Part shown: one piece after another, positions 1 through 6,559 of the stretch | Position numbering within the stretch: position 1 is the first letter of the stretch | How the letters are laid out: each line of letters starts with the position of its first letter | Origin: Paraburkholderia sediminicola | Lineage (GTDB): Bacteria > Pseudomonadota > Gammaproteobacteria > Burkholderiales > Burkholderiaceae | DNA length: 64,000 bases | Assembly (NCBI RefSeq): GCF_902859805.1 | Contig: NZ_CADIKC010000003.1 | Location: forward strand, 434,001 to 498,000 | Reading direction: 5' to 3' | Program-made: the position numbers and the translations under genes | The notes under the pieces: model-generated | Database searches by the model: none | Seen by the model: only the letters and a program-made list of their open reading frames with translations | What the model was told of the DNA's origin: nothing

Positions 1-99
1 CATGGAAAGGGCACTCTGCGCGTGACCCGTCTGCGAAAGCACGAGTCCAGCGAAGAATGCCAGGAAAAAGCCGTGCGTTACCCTGCTCACCCCGAACAT
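1..99 (-). CDS. Exported protein, N-terminus only (fifth gene of the amyloid-like operon)
   Basis: Only the first 33 codons lie in the window. They begin at an ATG preceded by a G-rich stretch (positions 105-113 read on the minus strand) that can serve as a ribosome binding site. The translation starts MFGVSRVTHGFF and has a positively charged start, a hydrophobic core (FFLAFFAGLVL) and a likely cleavage after GHA (TGHA-QS), so this is a secreted or periplasmic protein. It lies 75 bp downstream of the larger repeat protein on the same strand and probably belongs to the same transcript. In Pseudomonas fap operons the gene after fapC encodes FapD, a C39-like peptidase. Whether this is the equivalent cannot be judged from 33 residues. 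Confidence 0.6.
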   Translation of the reverse strand, partial: MFGVSRVTHGFFLAFFAGLVLSQTGHAQSALSM

Positions 100-174
100 G
101 GTATGTCCCCCCCCCCTGCAGAGACAGCCGGCCAGCGCGAGGCTGACCGGTGTCTTCCTGCGATACAGCTTTAG

Positions 175-1569
175 TTACTGATGCGACACGCTGGCGACTG
201 CAAGGCCGTTGTGTTGCAGGTTGCCTACACCCGACGCGATATTCACCCCGATGTTGCCGGCGGAGTTGGACAGGGCGCCTGCACCGAGCATCGACGAACC
301 GGTGAAGTTGCCGCTAACCGATGCGCCTGCGGTTTGGCAGTTCTGGTCGCTTGCGATGACTTCGCCGCCGTCCTTGCCGCCCCTGTGACCCCAGCCACCG
401 CTGCTGCTGCTATCCGTGGTGGCCGATGCGGCGAGGCTGTTGTTTTGCACGTTGCCGACACCCGACGCCACGTTCACCCCGATGTTGCCGGTCGCGCCCT
501 TCAGCACGTCGGCTCCGACGCTGGCGGTGAAGTCGAAGTCACCAATCCGCGCCCGGCCGTCCGACGATTGCGTCGAGTAGATCTGCGCAGTGCCGAACAC
601 GGGGCCGACGTCCATGTTGGACAGGGCGGCATCATTGGATTGCGCGTTGTCGACACCGGTGGCCATGTTGACGCCGATGTTGCCGTTTGCGCCTTTCAGT
701 GCGCCGTCGCCGATCGAGGCAGACATCACCGTCGGTTTTTCGGTGTTGATGTGCTGGGTGATGCTGCCGTAGACATTCACTGTGCCTGCGCTGATGCTGT
801 CATGCGCGCTCCAGCCCCATGCGTTGGCGTCCGCGGAGACATGGCTGGCCTTGTAGTAGCCCGAGGCGCTTTGTTCCGCAGCTTGAGCGAAGTAGCCGGA
901 CGAATGTTCCTGTCCCCATGCGGCCTGATGTCCCGAGGACTGCTCGGCGAAGTAGCCGCCGAAGTTATCCGAGGAGTGCGTGTTCAGCGCAGCGGCGAAA
1001 CCTGCTGCTACTCCGCCGACGATCACGCCGCCGCCGCCGCCGAGGCCGGCGATGAAGCCGGCTGCCAGATAGCCGTTCGCGCTGTTGTGGGTGTTGACGT
1101 GGCTGCCGCCGGCAACCGATGCTTGATAGCCTTGATTGAAGCCGCTGCTTTCGCCGAAGCTCTGGCCTTGTGCATAAGCTGCAGCCGATTGTTCTTGTGA
1201 GCCTTCAGCAAACGAGCCCGCGCTGTACGACGAATGAACCGCGTAGTTCGAACCGCTGCCGCTGCCGTTGAACCAGCCTTTGGTCGCGTCGATGGTCGTG
1301 GTCACGTGGCCGGTGGTGTAGCTCTGCGGCGGCGTCTTCATGTTGACGCCACTGATGTCTACATTCTGCGTGTTGTTGACCGTGGCGCCGGAACTGCTCG
1401 ACACATTGACGTGGCCGCGCAAGGTAATGAAGCCGAATTCGCCAATGTCGGTGTAGATGTTGGTTGCCGTAAAGAGCTCAGCCGGGTCGCAGCCGGCCGT
1501 GCATTCGGCGTAAGCCGAGCTTGCTGCCAACGTCGACAGGACAGCCGCTGCAATGAGAGTGCGCTTCAT
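175..1569 (-). CDS. Secreted Fap-like amyloid repeat protein (FapC-like)
   Basis: Protein of 464 residues with a clear signal peptide (MKRTLIAAAVLSTLAASSAYA, cut before ECTAGC). The mature N-terminus has a CxxxC pair. Residues ~80-270 are low complexity, rich in Ser, Gly, Gln, Tyr and His, with a Gly-rich hydrophobic stretch near 170-200. The C-terminal part holds three copies (about residues 285-320, 345-380, 425-460) of a motif with the core GNIGVNxAxGVxNxQxN. This Asn/Gln-Gly repeat pattern resembles the three amyloid repeats of Pseudomonas FapC. The start is fixed by a GGAG site 8-11 bases upstream. It follows the shorter repeat protein by 29 bp. I infer that it is the main fibre subunit; an adhesin without amyloid character remains possible. 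Confidence 0.75.
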   Translation of the reverse strand: MKRTLIAAAVLSTLAASSAYAECTAGCDPAELFTATNIYTDIGEFGFITLRGHVNVSSSSGATVNNTQNVDISGVNMKTPPQSYTTGHVTTTIDATKGWFNGSGSGSNYAVHSSYSAGSFAEGSQEQSAAAYAQGQSFGESSGFNQGYQASVAGGSHVNTHNSANGYLAAGFIAGLGGGGGVIVGGVAAGFAAALNTHSSDNFGGYFAEQSSGHQAAWGQEHSSGYFAQAAEQSASGYYKASHVSADANAWGWSAHDSISAGTVNVYGSITQHINTEKPTVMSASIGDGALKGANGNIGVNMATGVDNAQSNDAALSNMDVGPVFGTAQIYSTQSSDGRARIGDFDFTASVGADVLKGATGNIGVNVASGVGNVQNNSLAASATTDSSSSGGWGHRGGKDGGEVIASDQNCQTAGASVSGNFTGSSMLGAGALSNSAGNIGVNIASGVGNLQHNGLAVASVSHQ

Positions 1570-1598
1570 GATGACGCTCCGATAAAGAGTGTGGCTCG

Positions 1599-2246
1599 TT
1601 AGAAAAAGGTGCCCGCCGGGGGACGGAGCACAAAACTGTTTGAACTGACGTTACCTGAGCCGGCTGTCTGGTTGATCTGAACGATCCCACTGACGTTTTT
1701 GAGCGCATCCGTACCGATGGATACCTCGCGTACGTCGTGGTTTTCGCTAGACCTTCCCAGGCCACCGCCCTTGGCGGTCGTAGCGGATAGCACCCCATCC
1801 GCTACGATCTCCGCTCCAATCGGTCCAGAACCAACTACGGCGCTGTTCCGCTGGAGATTCCCTACACCCGCCGACTGATTCACTTCGATAAGGCCAGAGG
1901 TGTTTGAAAATGCATTACTGCCGATCGTGCTTTTTGCAGCCGCCGTCTTGGCGTTGGTGGCTGCGATCTGCAAGCTGCCGATCAGGTTGATAGGCGTGGC
2001 TCCGCTAGTGAACACGCCCTGATTCGCTTGTGCGTTGTCGAGCCCGGAGGTCTCGTTGATGGCGATAACCCCCAGGCTGCCGCTGACCGCGCCTTTGCCG
2101 ATCAGCGACTCCGCGTCGATCTGGGCCGGCAGCGTTTGGGCATGGACCGCGAAGCTCGCACAGCCAAGCAATGCCCATGCGAGCAGGGGCCAGCGCGACT
2201 GTTTGCGTGACGGAAGGCGCCTGGCCGGTGCGCGTGACGTTGTCAT
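1599..2246 (-). CDS. Secreted Fap-like amyloid repeat protein (FapB-like minor subunit)
   Basis: Protein of 215 residues. The N-terminus MTTSRAPARRLPSRKQSR is followed by a hydrophobic stretch (WPLLAWALLGCASFAVHA) and a likely cleavage before QTLPAQ. The mature chain is almost entirely three diverged copies of the same ~34-residue repeat seen in the downstream gene: SGSLGVIAINETSGLDNAQAN, then a copy containing SGLIEVNQSAGVGNLQRN, then SGIVQINQTAGSGNVSSN, whose third copy has lost the Gln. Pseudomonas FapB likewise is smaller than FapC and has three repeats. The ATG overlaps the stop of the preceding gene by 4 bp (ATGA), which implies translational coupling and decides the start. The upstream 145 codons of the open frame are a shadow of the preceding gene. 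Confidence 0.72.
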   Translation of the reverse strand: MTTSRAPARRLPSRKQSRWPLLAWALLGCASFAVHAQTLPAQIDAESLIGKGAVSGSLGVIAINETSGLDNAQANQGVFTSGATPINLIGSLQIAATNAKTAAAKSTIGSNAFSNTSGLIEVNQSAGVGNLQRNSAVVGSGPIGAEIVADGVLSATTAKGGGLGRSSENHDVREVSIGTDALKNVSGIVQINQTAGSGNVSSNSFVLRPPAGTFF

Positions 2247-2734
2247 TTCATGGCTCCTAGAGCGGCGCCCAAGGGGGCGAGTGCACTGTTGACCGACTGG
2301 GCAATCGAGCTGCCGATTCCGCCTGCGCCGCCGAAGCTGGCGCCCGCGCCGACCGGAACGTTGTTGCCGGCGCCTGCCAGCATGTGTGTAATACCGTTGG
2401 CGCCGACTAGCGCAGGCATATAGCCGTTGCCAGCGATGCCGGCGGTGCCGTGCGCGCCGTTCAGGTCGAGATCGCTCGCCATCGAGCCGATCGCGCCATC
2501 GAAAGCGGCCCTCGGGAAAGTTTCGACCTGGACTGCGATCGGGTCCTGGCTCTTCGGCACCGGCACGAACGCATCGCGTGGCGTGATTTCGCGCTCGATG
2601 ACGAGGTTGCCCGGCTGCGTCAACTGCTGCGCGGTCGCACTCGTTGTGGCGCCGGTAGCGAGCACGCCGAGCAGCGCGCACAGCACGGCTGCACAGGGGC
2701 GGCTGCTGCTCGGCTTCTGGGTTGAGGCGTTCAT
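2243..2734 (-). CDS. Small exported Gly/Ala-rich protein of unknown function, second gene of the amyloid-like operon
   Basis: Protein of 163 residues starting MNASTQKPSSSRPCA, with a hydrophobic export signal (AVLCALLGVLATGATTSATA) and a likely cleavage before QQLTQP. The mature part has a short charged N-terminal half (around EREITPRDAFVPVPKSQD) and a Gly/Ala-rich C-terminal half ending in SALAPLGAALGAMK. No known family is recognised. The start is supported by AAGGAA 5-10 bases upstream. It follows the first gene by 62 bp and overlaps the FapB-like gene by 4 bp. Its position suggests an accessory subunit, chaperone or nucleator for the fibre; this is inference from context only. Confidence 0.65.
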   Translation of the reverse strand: MNASTQKPSSSRPCAAVLCALLGVLATGATTSATAQQLTQPGNLVIEREITPRDAFVPVPKSQDPIAVQVETFPRAAFDGAIGSMASDLDLNGAHGTAGIAGNGYMPALVGANGITHMLAGAGNNVPVGAGASFGGAGGIGSSIAQSVNSALAPLGAALGAMK

Positions 2735-2796
2735 GTCAGTTCCTTGCGGGCGGACGATCGGTCGGTGCGGTCTTGGGCAGCGAGCGGCTCGTTGCG

Positions 2797-3357
2797 CTAA
2801 TTTCTCTGGTAGCTCGTGACGTTGCCTTGAGCGGAGCGGGCGACGTCGACGGGAACCGGCAACTGCGACGGCGGGGCGATTTCGTCCCACAGCGTCACGC
2901 CGTTGCCACTGTTGTTAAAGCCGCGCATCAGCTGTGGCGTCGCGGAGACCATCAACATGCCGCCGAAGCCGCCGCGTTGGTGGGACAGCGCCTGATCGTC
3001 CAGCACGAGATCGGTCACAGACGCGGCATCGGCGGGAATGCTCAGCGCGTTGCCGGCCAGATCGCTGCGGGGCGCGGCGCTGTCGTTCGTGGCCGCCACG
3101 GTGTTGTCCACCGCGGCGGCGCTTGCCGTATTCGTGACGTCCGTAACCGTCGTGGTCGGCGAGGCCACCGCTGCGAGCGTCGTGCTCGCGAGGGTGGCGG
3201 AACCGGCATCGGCGGTTTCGGCCATCGTGGCGGATTGAGGTTGTGCGGATTCCTGTGCATTGACGCCAGCGGACAGCACGGTCAAGGTCACCGCGGCGGC
3301 GCATAGTGCGGCGCAAGGTGCAATGCTGCTCAGGTCGATGCGGAAAGCGAGTCGCAT
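2797..3357 (-). CDS. Exported Ala/Thr-rich protein of unknown function, first gene of the amyloid-like operon
   Basis: Protein of 186 residues. The open frame extends upstream to 3471, but the ATG at 3357 is preceded by AAGGAG at 3365-3370 and lies 17 bases downstream of the predicted start of transcription from a sigma-54 promoter, so the longer start would not be on the transcript. The N-terminus (MRLAFRIDLSSIAPCAALCA) leads a signal peptide with a likely cleavage after VNA. The mature N-terminal half is Ala/Thr/Ser/Val-rich and low in structure. The C-terminal part contains GGFGGMLMVSATPQLMRGF. I do not recognise a family. By position it corresponds to fapA, the chaperone gene of Pseudomonas fap operons, but there is no visible sequence argument for that role. 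Confidence 0.65.
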   Translation of the reverse strand: MRLAFRIDLSSIAPCAALCAAAVTLTVLSAGVNAQESAQPQSATMAETADAGSATLASTTLAAVASPTTTVTDVTNTASAAAVDNTVAATNDSAAPRSDLAGNALSIPADAASVTDLVLDDQALSHQRGGFGGMLMVSATPQLMRGFNNSGNGVTLWDEIAPPSQLPVPVDVARSAQGNVTSYQRN

Positions 3358-3384
3358 GATGTGTCTCCTTGGTGCACAGCATTT

Positions 3385-3400
3385 AGCGAAACGTGTGCCA
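3385..3400 (-). promoter_or_regulatory. Sigma-54 (-24/-12) promoter of the amyloid-like operon
   Basis: Read on the minus strand this is TGGCACACGTTTCGCT. The consensus is TGGCACG-N4-TTGCA. The GG and GC elements are exactly 12 bases apart (first G to first G), all of TGGCAC matches, and only one base of the TTGC element differs. Counting 12 bases on from the GC puts the start of transcription near 3374, giving a 17-base leader that contains the AAGGAG site at 3365-3370 before the ATG at 3357. The divergent gene encodes a sigma-54 activator. Confidence 0.8.
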
Positions 3401-3474
3401 TGAGTCGCAATCCATTGGTGCGTCTGGATGTGACCCGCATACCGCGGAGTAACAGGTAAGAAATCGGACAAAAA

Positions 3475-3492
3475 CGTTTCAGCGCTGAAACG
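3475..3492. promoter_or_regulatory. Perfect 18-bp palindrome, candidate activator (enhancer) site
   Basis: The sequence CGTTTCAGCGCTGAAACG is its own reverse complement over all 18 bases. It lies about 100-118 bp upstream of the predicted sigma-54 transcription start, the usual distance for binding sites of enhancer-binding proteins with Fis-type helix-turn-helix domains. The divergently encoded regulator is the natural candidate to bind it. Confidence 0.6.
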
Positions 3493-3523
3493 GCAGGCAG
3501 AAAATACCTGTAATTCGTTAAAT

Positions 3524-3546
3524 CCGAAGGTATGAAGTACCTTCGG
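3524..3546. repeat. Inverted repeat, 9-bp arms with 5-base loop
   Basis: CCGAAGGTA (3524-3532) and TACCTTCGG (3538-3546) pair perfectly around TGAAG. No T-run follows on either strand, so a terminator is unlikely. It lies some 30 bp upstream of the 18-bp palindrome and could be a second protein binding site. Confidence 0.5.
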
Positions 3547-3708
3547 GTCTACGCTAGGAAAAGCGCTTCCACAATGCTTTTATTCATAAGCTGAATAACT
3601 ATTTATCGGCCGCTTGGCCTTACTGGACAAGGAGTCCCCGATTAAATTCGCATAATTGTTTTCCAAGCGGCGCGTGTATAGTAAGCTCTCGAAAACAGCT
3701 TCAGATTT

Positions 3709-3728
3709 AAAAAAGCCCGCTAACGGGC
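3709..3728 (-). terminator. Short intrinsic terminator on the minus strand without an obvious upstream gene
   Basis: On the minus strand the stem GCCCG-TTAG-CGGGC is followed by six T residues (3714-3709). No protein gene on the minus strand lies upstream of it; the next annotated sequence is the divergent regulator. It may end a small RNA or act as insulation for antisense transcripts. Confidence 0.5.
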
Positions 3729-3832
3729 CGTCTCAAACACACACGCCGCTTTCTTGGGGATCAGCTGTCCGCACGGAATGGAATGGCCGTTCGGTTTTTG
3801 CTATATCGCGAATCCCGAACGAGTCAGCGTGT

Positions 3833-3848
3833 CTGAACTGGAGTTCAG
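3833..3848. promoter_or_regulatory. Inverted repeat upstream of the sigma-54 activator gene
   Basis: CTGAACT and AGTTCAG are perfect complements separated by GG, 45 bases before the start codon at 3894. Position and symmetry suggest an operator used for control of the regulator gene, but its sequence differs from the 18-bp palindrome at 3475. Confidence 0.4.
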
Positions 3849-3893
3849 GTGCGTGCGTCATCCTTAACGTTCGTTGACGAGAGGATCTGAATA

Positions 3894-5288
3894 ATGGAAC
3901 CCGCAACGCGGCAACTGATTTACGTTTCACGCGATCCGAGCGCGGAACTGAATACTCGCTTCCATCAGCGCGGCTGGCATGTCGAAGTCGTGGGGTCGGC
4001 GCGCGATGTGCGCCGTGCTGTTCGCGCCGGAATGGCCGCGGGCGGCCTGCTCGATCTGTCTAGTGATTTTCAGCCACACGAGATTGCCGCTTTCGAGTCC
4101 TGCCTGACCATGCCGAACGTCGGCTGGGTGGCGGCAACCACGCCTGGACAATTGCAGGACGCGGCCTTGCGCCGGCTCGTACGGGACTATTGTTTCGACT
4201 ATGTAACGGTGCCGTACTCGGGCGACAGGATCGTCGATTCGGTCGGTCATGCATACGGCATGATCTCGCTCGGCGAGCCGGCATCGAACGACGCTTCGCA
4301 AGGCGCCGAAGGCGAAATGGTCGGTTCATGCGACGCGATGCTCGCGCTGTTCCGCTCGATCCGCAAAGTGGCCATGACCGACGCGCCGGTGTTTATCTCA
4401 GGCGAGTCGGGCACCGGCAAGGAGCTGACCGCAGTCGCGATCCACGAACGCTCGGCGCGCCGCAATGCGCCTTTTGTGCCGATCAACTGCGGTGCGATTC
4501 CCCCACATCTATTGCAATCCGAACTATTTGGGTATGAGCGCGGCGCGTTTACCGGCGCCAACCAGCGCAAGATCGGCCGCGTGGAAGCGGCCAACGGCGG
4601 CACGCTGTTTCTCGACGAAATCGGCGATCTGCCGCTCGAAAGCCAGGCGAGCCTGCTGCGCTTCCTGCAGGAACGCAAGGTGGAGCGGCTCGGCGGCCAC
4701 GGTTCAATCGACGTCGACGTGCGCATCATTTCGGCAACGCACGTAGATATGACGGCTGCGATGATCGAAGGGCGGTTCCGCTCCGACCTGTATCACCGTC
4801 TGTGCGTGCTGCAAATCGACGAGCCACCGTTGCGCGCACGTGGTAAGGATATCGAACTGCTTGCGCGGCACATGCTGGAACGTTTCAAGAAAGATGCAAG
4901 CCGCCGTCTGCGCGGTTTCGCGCCCGACGCCATCGCGGCGCTGCATAACTACGGCTGGCCGGGCAACGTGCGCGAGTTGATCAATCGCGTGCGGCGCGCC
5001 ATCGTGATGTCGGAAGGGCGTGCGATCACGGCACGTGATCTCGAGTTGGCCGAGTATGTGGAGATCGTGCCCGTCTCGCTCGCCCAGGCGCGCGAAGCGG
5101 CCGAACGTCAGGCCATCGAGCTCGCGTTGCTGCGCCATCGTGGCCGTCTCGGCGACGCCGCGCAGGAACTCGGCATTTCACGCGTCACGCTATATCGCCT
5201 GCTGTGCTCGCACGGCATGCGCCATATGGAAGGCGAACCGCTGGGCACGCCGCACGGTGAATTGCCGGCCTCAGTGCCGCATCTCTAA
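3894..5288 (+). CDS. Sigma-54-dependent transcriptional activator, VpsR/BerB-like
   Basis: Protein of 464 residues with the three-part layout of bacterial enhancer-binding proteins. Residues 1-140 form an atypical receiver-like domain (begins MEPATRQLIYVSRDPS) that resembles VpsR/BerB-type regulators more than a phosphorylated receiver. The AAA+ domain (about 150-375) has Walker A GESGTGKE near 170, an intact sigma-54 contact loop GAFTGA near 216, and Walker B LFLDEIGD near 238. The C-terminal Fis-type helix-turn-helix lies near 418-445 (LGDAAQELGISRVTLYRLL). It is transcribed divergently from the amyloid-like operon, whose promoter is of the sigma-54 type, so that operon is the likely target. 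VpsR and BerB respond to cyclic di-GMP; this protein doing the same is inference. Confidence 0.88.
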   Translation: MEPATRQLIYVSRDPSAELNTRFHQRGWHVEVVGSARDVRRAVRAGMAAGGLLDLSSDFQPHEIAAFESCLTMPNVGWVAATTPGQLQDAALRRLVRDYCFDYVTVPYSGDRIVDSVGHAYGMISLGEPASNDASQGAEGEMVGSCDAMLALFRSIRKVAMTDAPVFISGESGTGKELTAVAIHERSARRNAPFVPINCGAIPPHLLQSELFGYERGAFTGANQRKIGRVEAANGGTLFLDEIGDLPLESQASLLRFLQERKVERLGGHGSIDVDVRIISATHVDMTAAMIEGRFRSDLYHRLCVLQIDEPPLRARGKDIELLARHMLERFKKDASRRLRGFAPDAIAALHNYGWPGNVRELINRVRRAIVMSEGRAITARDLELAEYVEIVPVSLAQAREAAERQAIELALLRHRGRLGDAAQELGISRVTLYRLLCSHGMRHMEGEPLGTPHGELPASVPHL

Positions 5289-5461
5289 CGGGCCTGGTTG
5301 TCCACTCAGCGCCCACTCAACGTCCGCTTAGCCACTGATATTTTCTCCGCGGCGCGCCTCGACCGGGCGCCGTTCGGCTGCGCTTGTTAAAATCGGGTTT
5401 TCCGCTCAATCTCCGTGGCGCGTGTGCCTGACCGGGCGCGCGCTTCGTCGAAGGAACCCGC

Positions 5462-6433
5462 ATGAAACAATACCTCGACCTCGTCCGCACGATTCTCGAC
5501 ACCGGCACGTGGCAGGAGAACCGCACCGGCATCCGCACCATCAGCATGCCGGGCGCCATGTTGCGCTTCGACCTCCAGCAGGGCTTTCCCGCGGTCACTA
5601 CGAAAAAACTGGCGTTCAAGTCGGCAGTGGGCGAGCTGGTCGGCTTTCTGCGCGCCTCGCGCAGCGCCGCGGATTTCCGCGATCTCGGTTGCAAGGTATG
5701 GGACGCGAATGCCAACCAGAATCCGCAATGGCTCGCCAATCCGTATCGCCAGGGCCCGGACGATCTCGGCGACGTGTATGGCGTGCAGTGGCGCCAGTGG
5801 CCGGCCTACAAGGTGCTGGACGCAGACGCCGCCGCGCAGCTGGCCGACGCCACGGCCCGTGGCTTCCAGGTGGTGACGGAATTCGAGGAAGACGGCAGTC
5901 CCAAGGTGCTGCTGTACAAGGCGATCGACCAGTTGCGGCAATGTCTCGACACGATCATGCAGAACCCGGCCGACCGGCGAATTTTGTTTCATGCCTGGAA
6001 CCCCGCCGTGCTGGACCAGATAGCGCTGCCGGCTTGTCATCTGCTCTATCAGTTCCTGCCGAATGTTGCGCGGCGCGAAATCTCGCTGTGTTTGTACATC
6101 CGCAGCAACGATGTCGGCCTCGGCACGCCGTTCAATCTGACCGAAGGCGCGGCGTTGCTGCATCTGGTTGGCCGGCTGACGGGTTATACGCCGCGCTGGT
6201 TCACCTACTTTATCGGCGACGCGCACATCTACGAGAACCAGCTCGACATGCTGCAGCAACAGCTCACGCGCGAGCCTTATGAAAGCCCGGCCTTCGCGAT
6301 CTCGGACCGTGTGCCTGACTATGCGAAAACGGGTGTGTATGAGCCGGAATGGCTGGAGAAGATCGAGCCGTCGGACTTCTCGCTGGTCGGCTATCGGCAT
6401 CATGAGCCGCTTACGGCGCCTATGGCCGTGTGA
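5462..6433 (+). CDS. thyA: Thymidylate synthase
   Basis: Makes dTMP from dUMP with methylenetetrahydrofolate in the cytoplasm. The protein has 323 residues, longer than the 264 of E. coli ThyA, mainly through an insert between the [12 protein letters not shown] segment and the active site. The catalytic cysteine is in [11 protein letters not shown] (about residue 191), preceded by [10 protein letters not shown]. The substrate-binding segment reads [12 protein letters not shown], where most enzymes have RSCDVFLG. The start ATG gives the conserved opening [16 protein letters not shown] -10-like TAAAAT lies at 5388-5393. A strong terminator follows. No dihydrofolate reductase gene, the usual neighbour, is next to it in this window. 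Confidence 0.95.
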   Translation: MKQYLDLVRTILDTGTWQENRTGIRTISMPGAMLRFDLQQGFPAVTTKKLAFKSAVGELVGFLRASRSAADFRDLGCKVWDANANQNPQWLANPYRQGPDDLGDVYGVQWRQWPAYKVLDADAAAQLADATARGFQVVTEFEEDGSPKVLLYKAIDQLRQCLDTIMQNPADRRILFHAWNPAVLDQIALPACHLLYQFLPNVARREISLCLYIRSNDVGLGTPFNLTEGAALLHLVGRLTGYTPRWFTYFIGDAHIYENQLDMLQQQLTREPYESPAFAISDRVPDYAKTGVYEPEWLEKIEPSDFSLVGYRHHEPLTAPMAV

Positions 6434-6470
6434 ACGCGCGCTGAGCAATCTGCTCGCAGCCTGTTCAAAG

Positions 6471-6506
6471 AAAAACCCCCGCGATGCAAATCGCGGGGGT
6501 TTTTTC
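6471..6506. terminator. Bidirectional terminator between thyA and the FecR-domain gene
   Basis: A 10-bp perfect stem, CCCCCGCGAT with ATCGCGGGGG around a GCAA loop, has five A residues before it and a run of T after it. It sits between two convergent genes and can end transcripts from both. Confidence 0.9.
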
Positions 6507-6559
6507 TTGCCGGCTTCCAGCCATCAGGTTATCAGCGCAGCTAACTGCGCGCGTAACCT

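Larger units (their letters stand above)
3401..3893. other. Divergent intergenic control region
   Basis: This gap of about 490 bp separates the amyloid-like operon from its putative regulator and is more AT-rich than its surroundings. I find no convincing gene. It holds the 18-bp palindrome (3475-3492), a 9-bp inverted repeat with a 5-base loop (3524-3532 with 3538-3546), a short terminator on the minus strand (3709-3728), a possible -10 box TATAGT (3677-3682) for the regulator gene, with only a poor -35 box, and an inverted repeat CTGAACT-GG-AGTTCAG (3833-3848) just before the regulator start. Confidence 0.6.

Noticed and set aside
181..1200. A 339-codon plus-strand frame opposite the large amyloid-like repeat protein
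   Set aside because: The minus-strand protein has a signal peptide, repeats and a ribosome binding site; the plus-strand frame has none of these and is low complexity.
2246..2681. The upstream extension of the FapB-like frame
   Set aside because: It overlaps the upstream exported protein gene in another frame; the 4-bp ATGA overlap and signal peptide support the start at 2246.
1..3400. Hemagglutinin or autotransporter adhesin as an explanation for the repeat proteins
   Set aside because: There is no beta-barrel or TPS domain in the repeat proteins, and the repeat has the Asn/Gln-Gly pattern of Fap amyloids instead.
3656..3877. A short plus-strand frame in the divergent control region
   Set aside because: It spans the terminator and inverted repeats, has no ribosome binding site, and composition does not look protein-coding.
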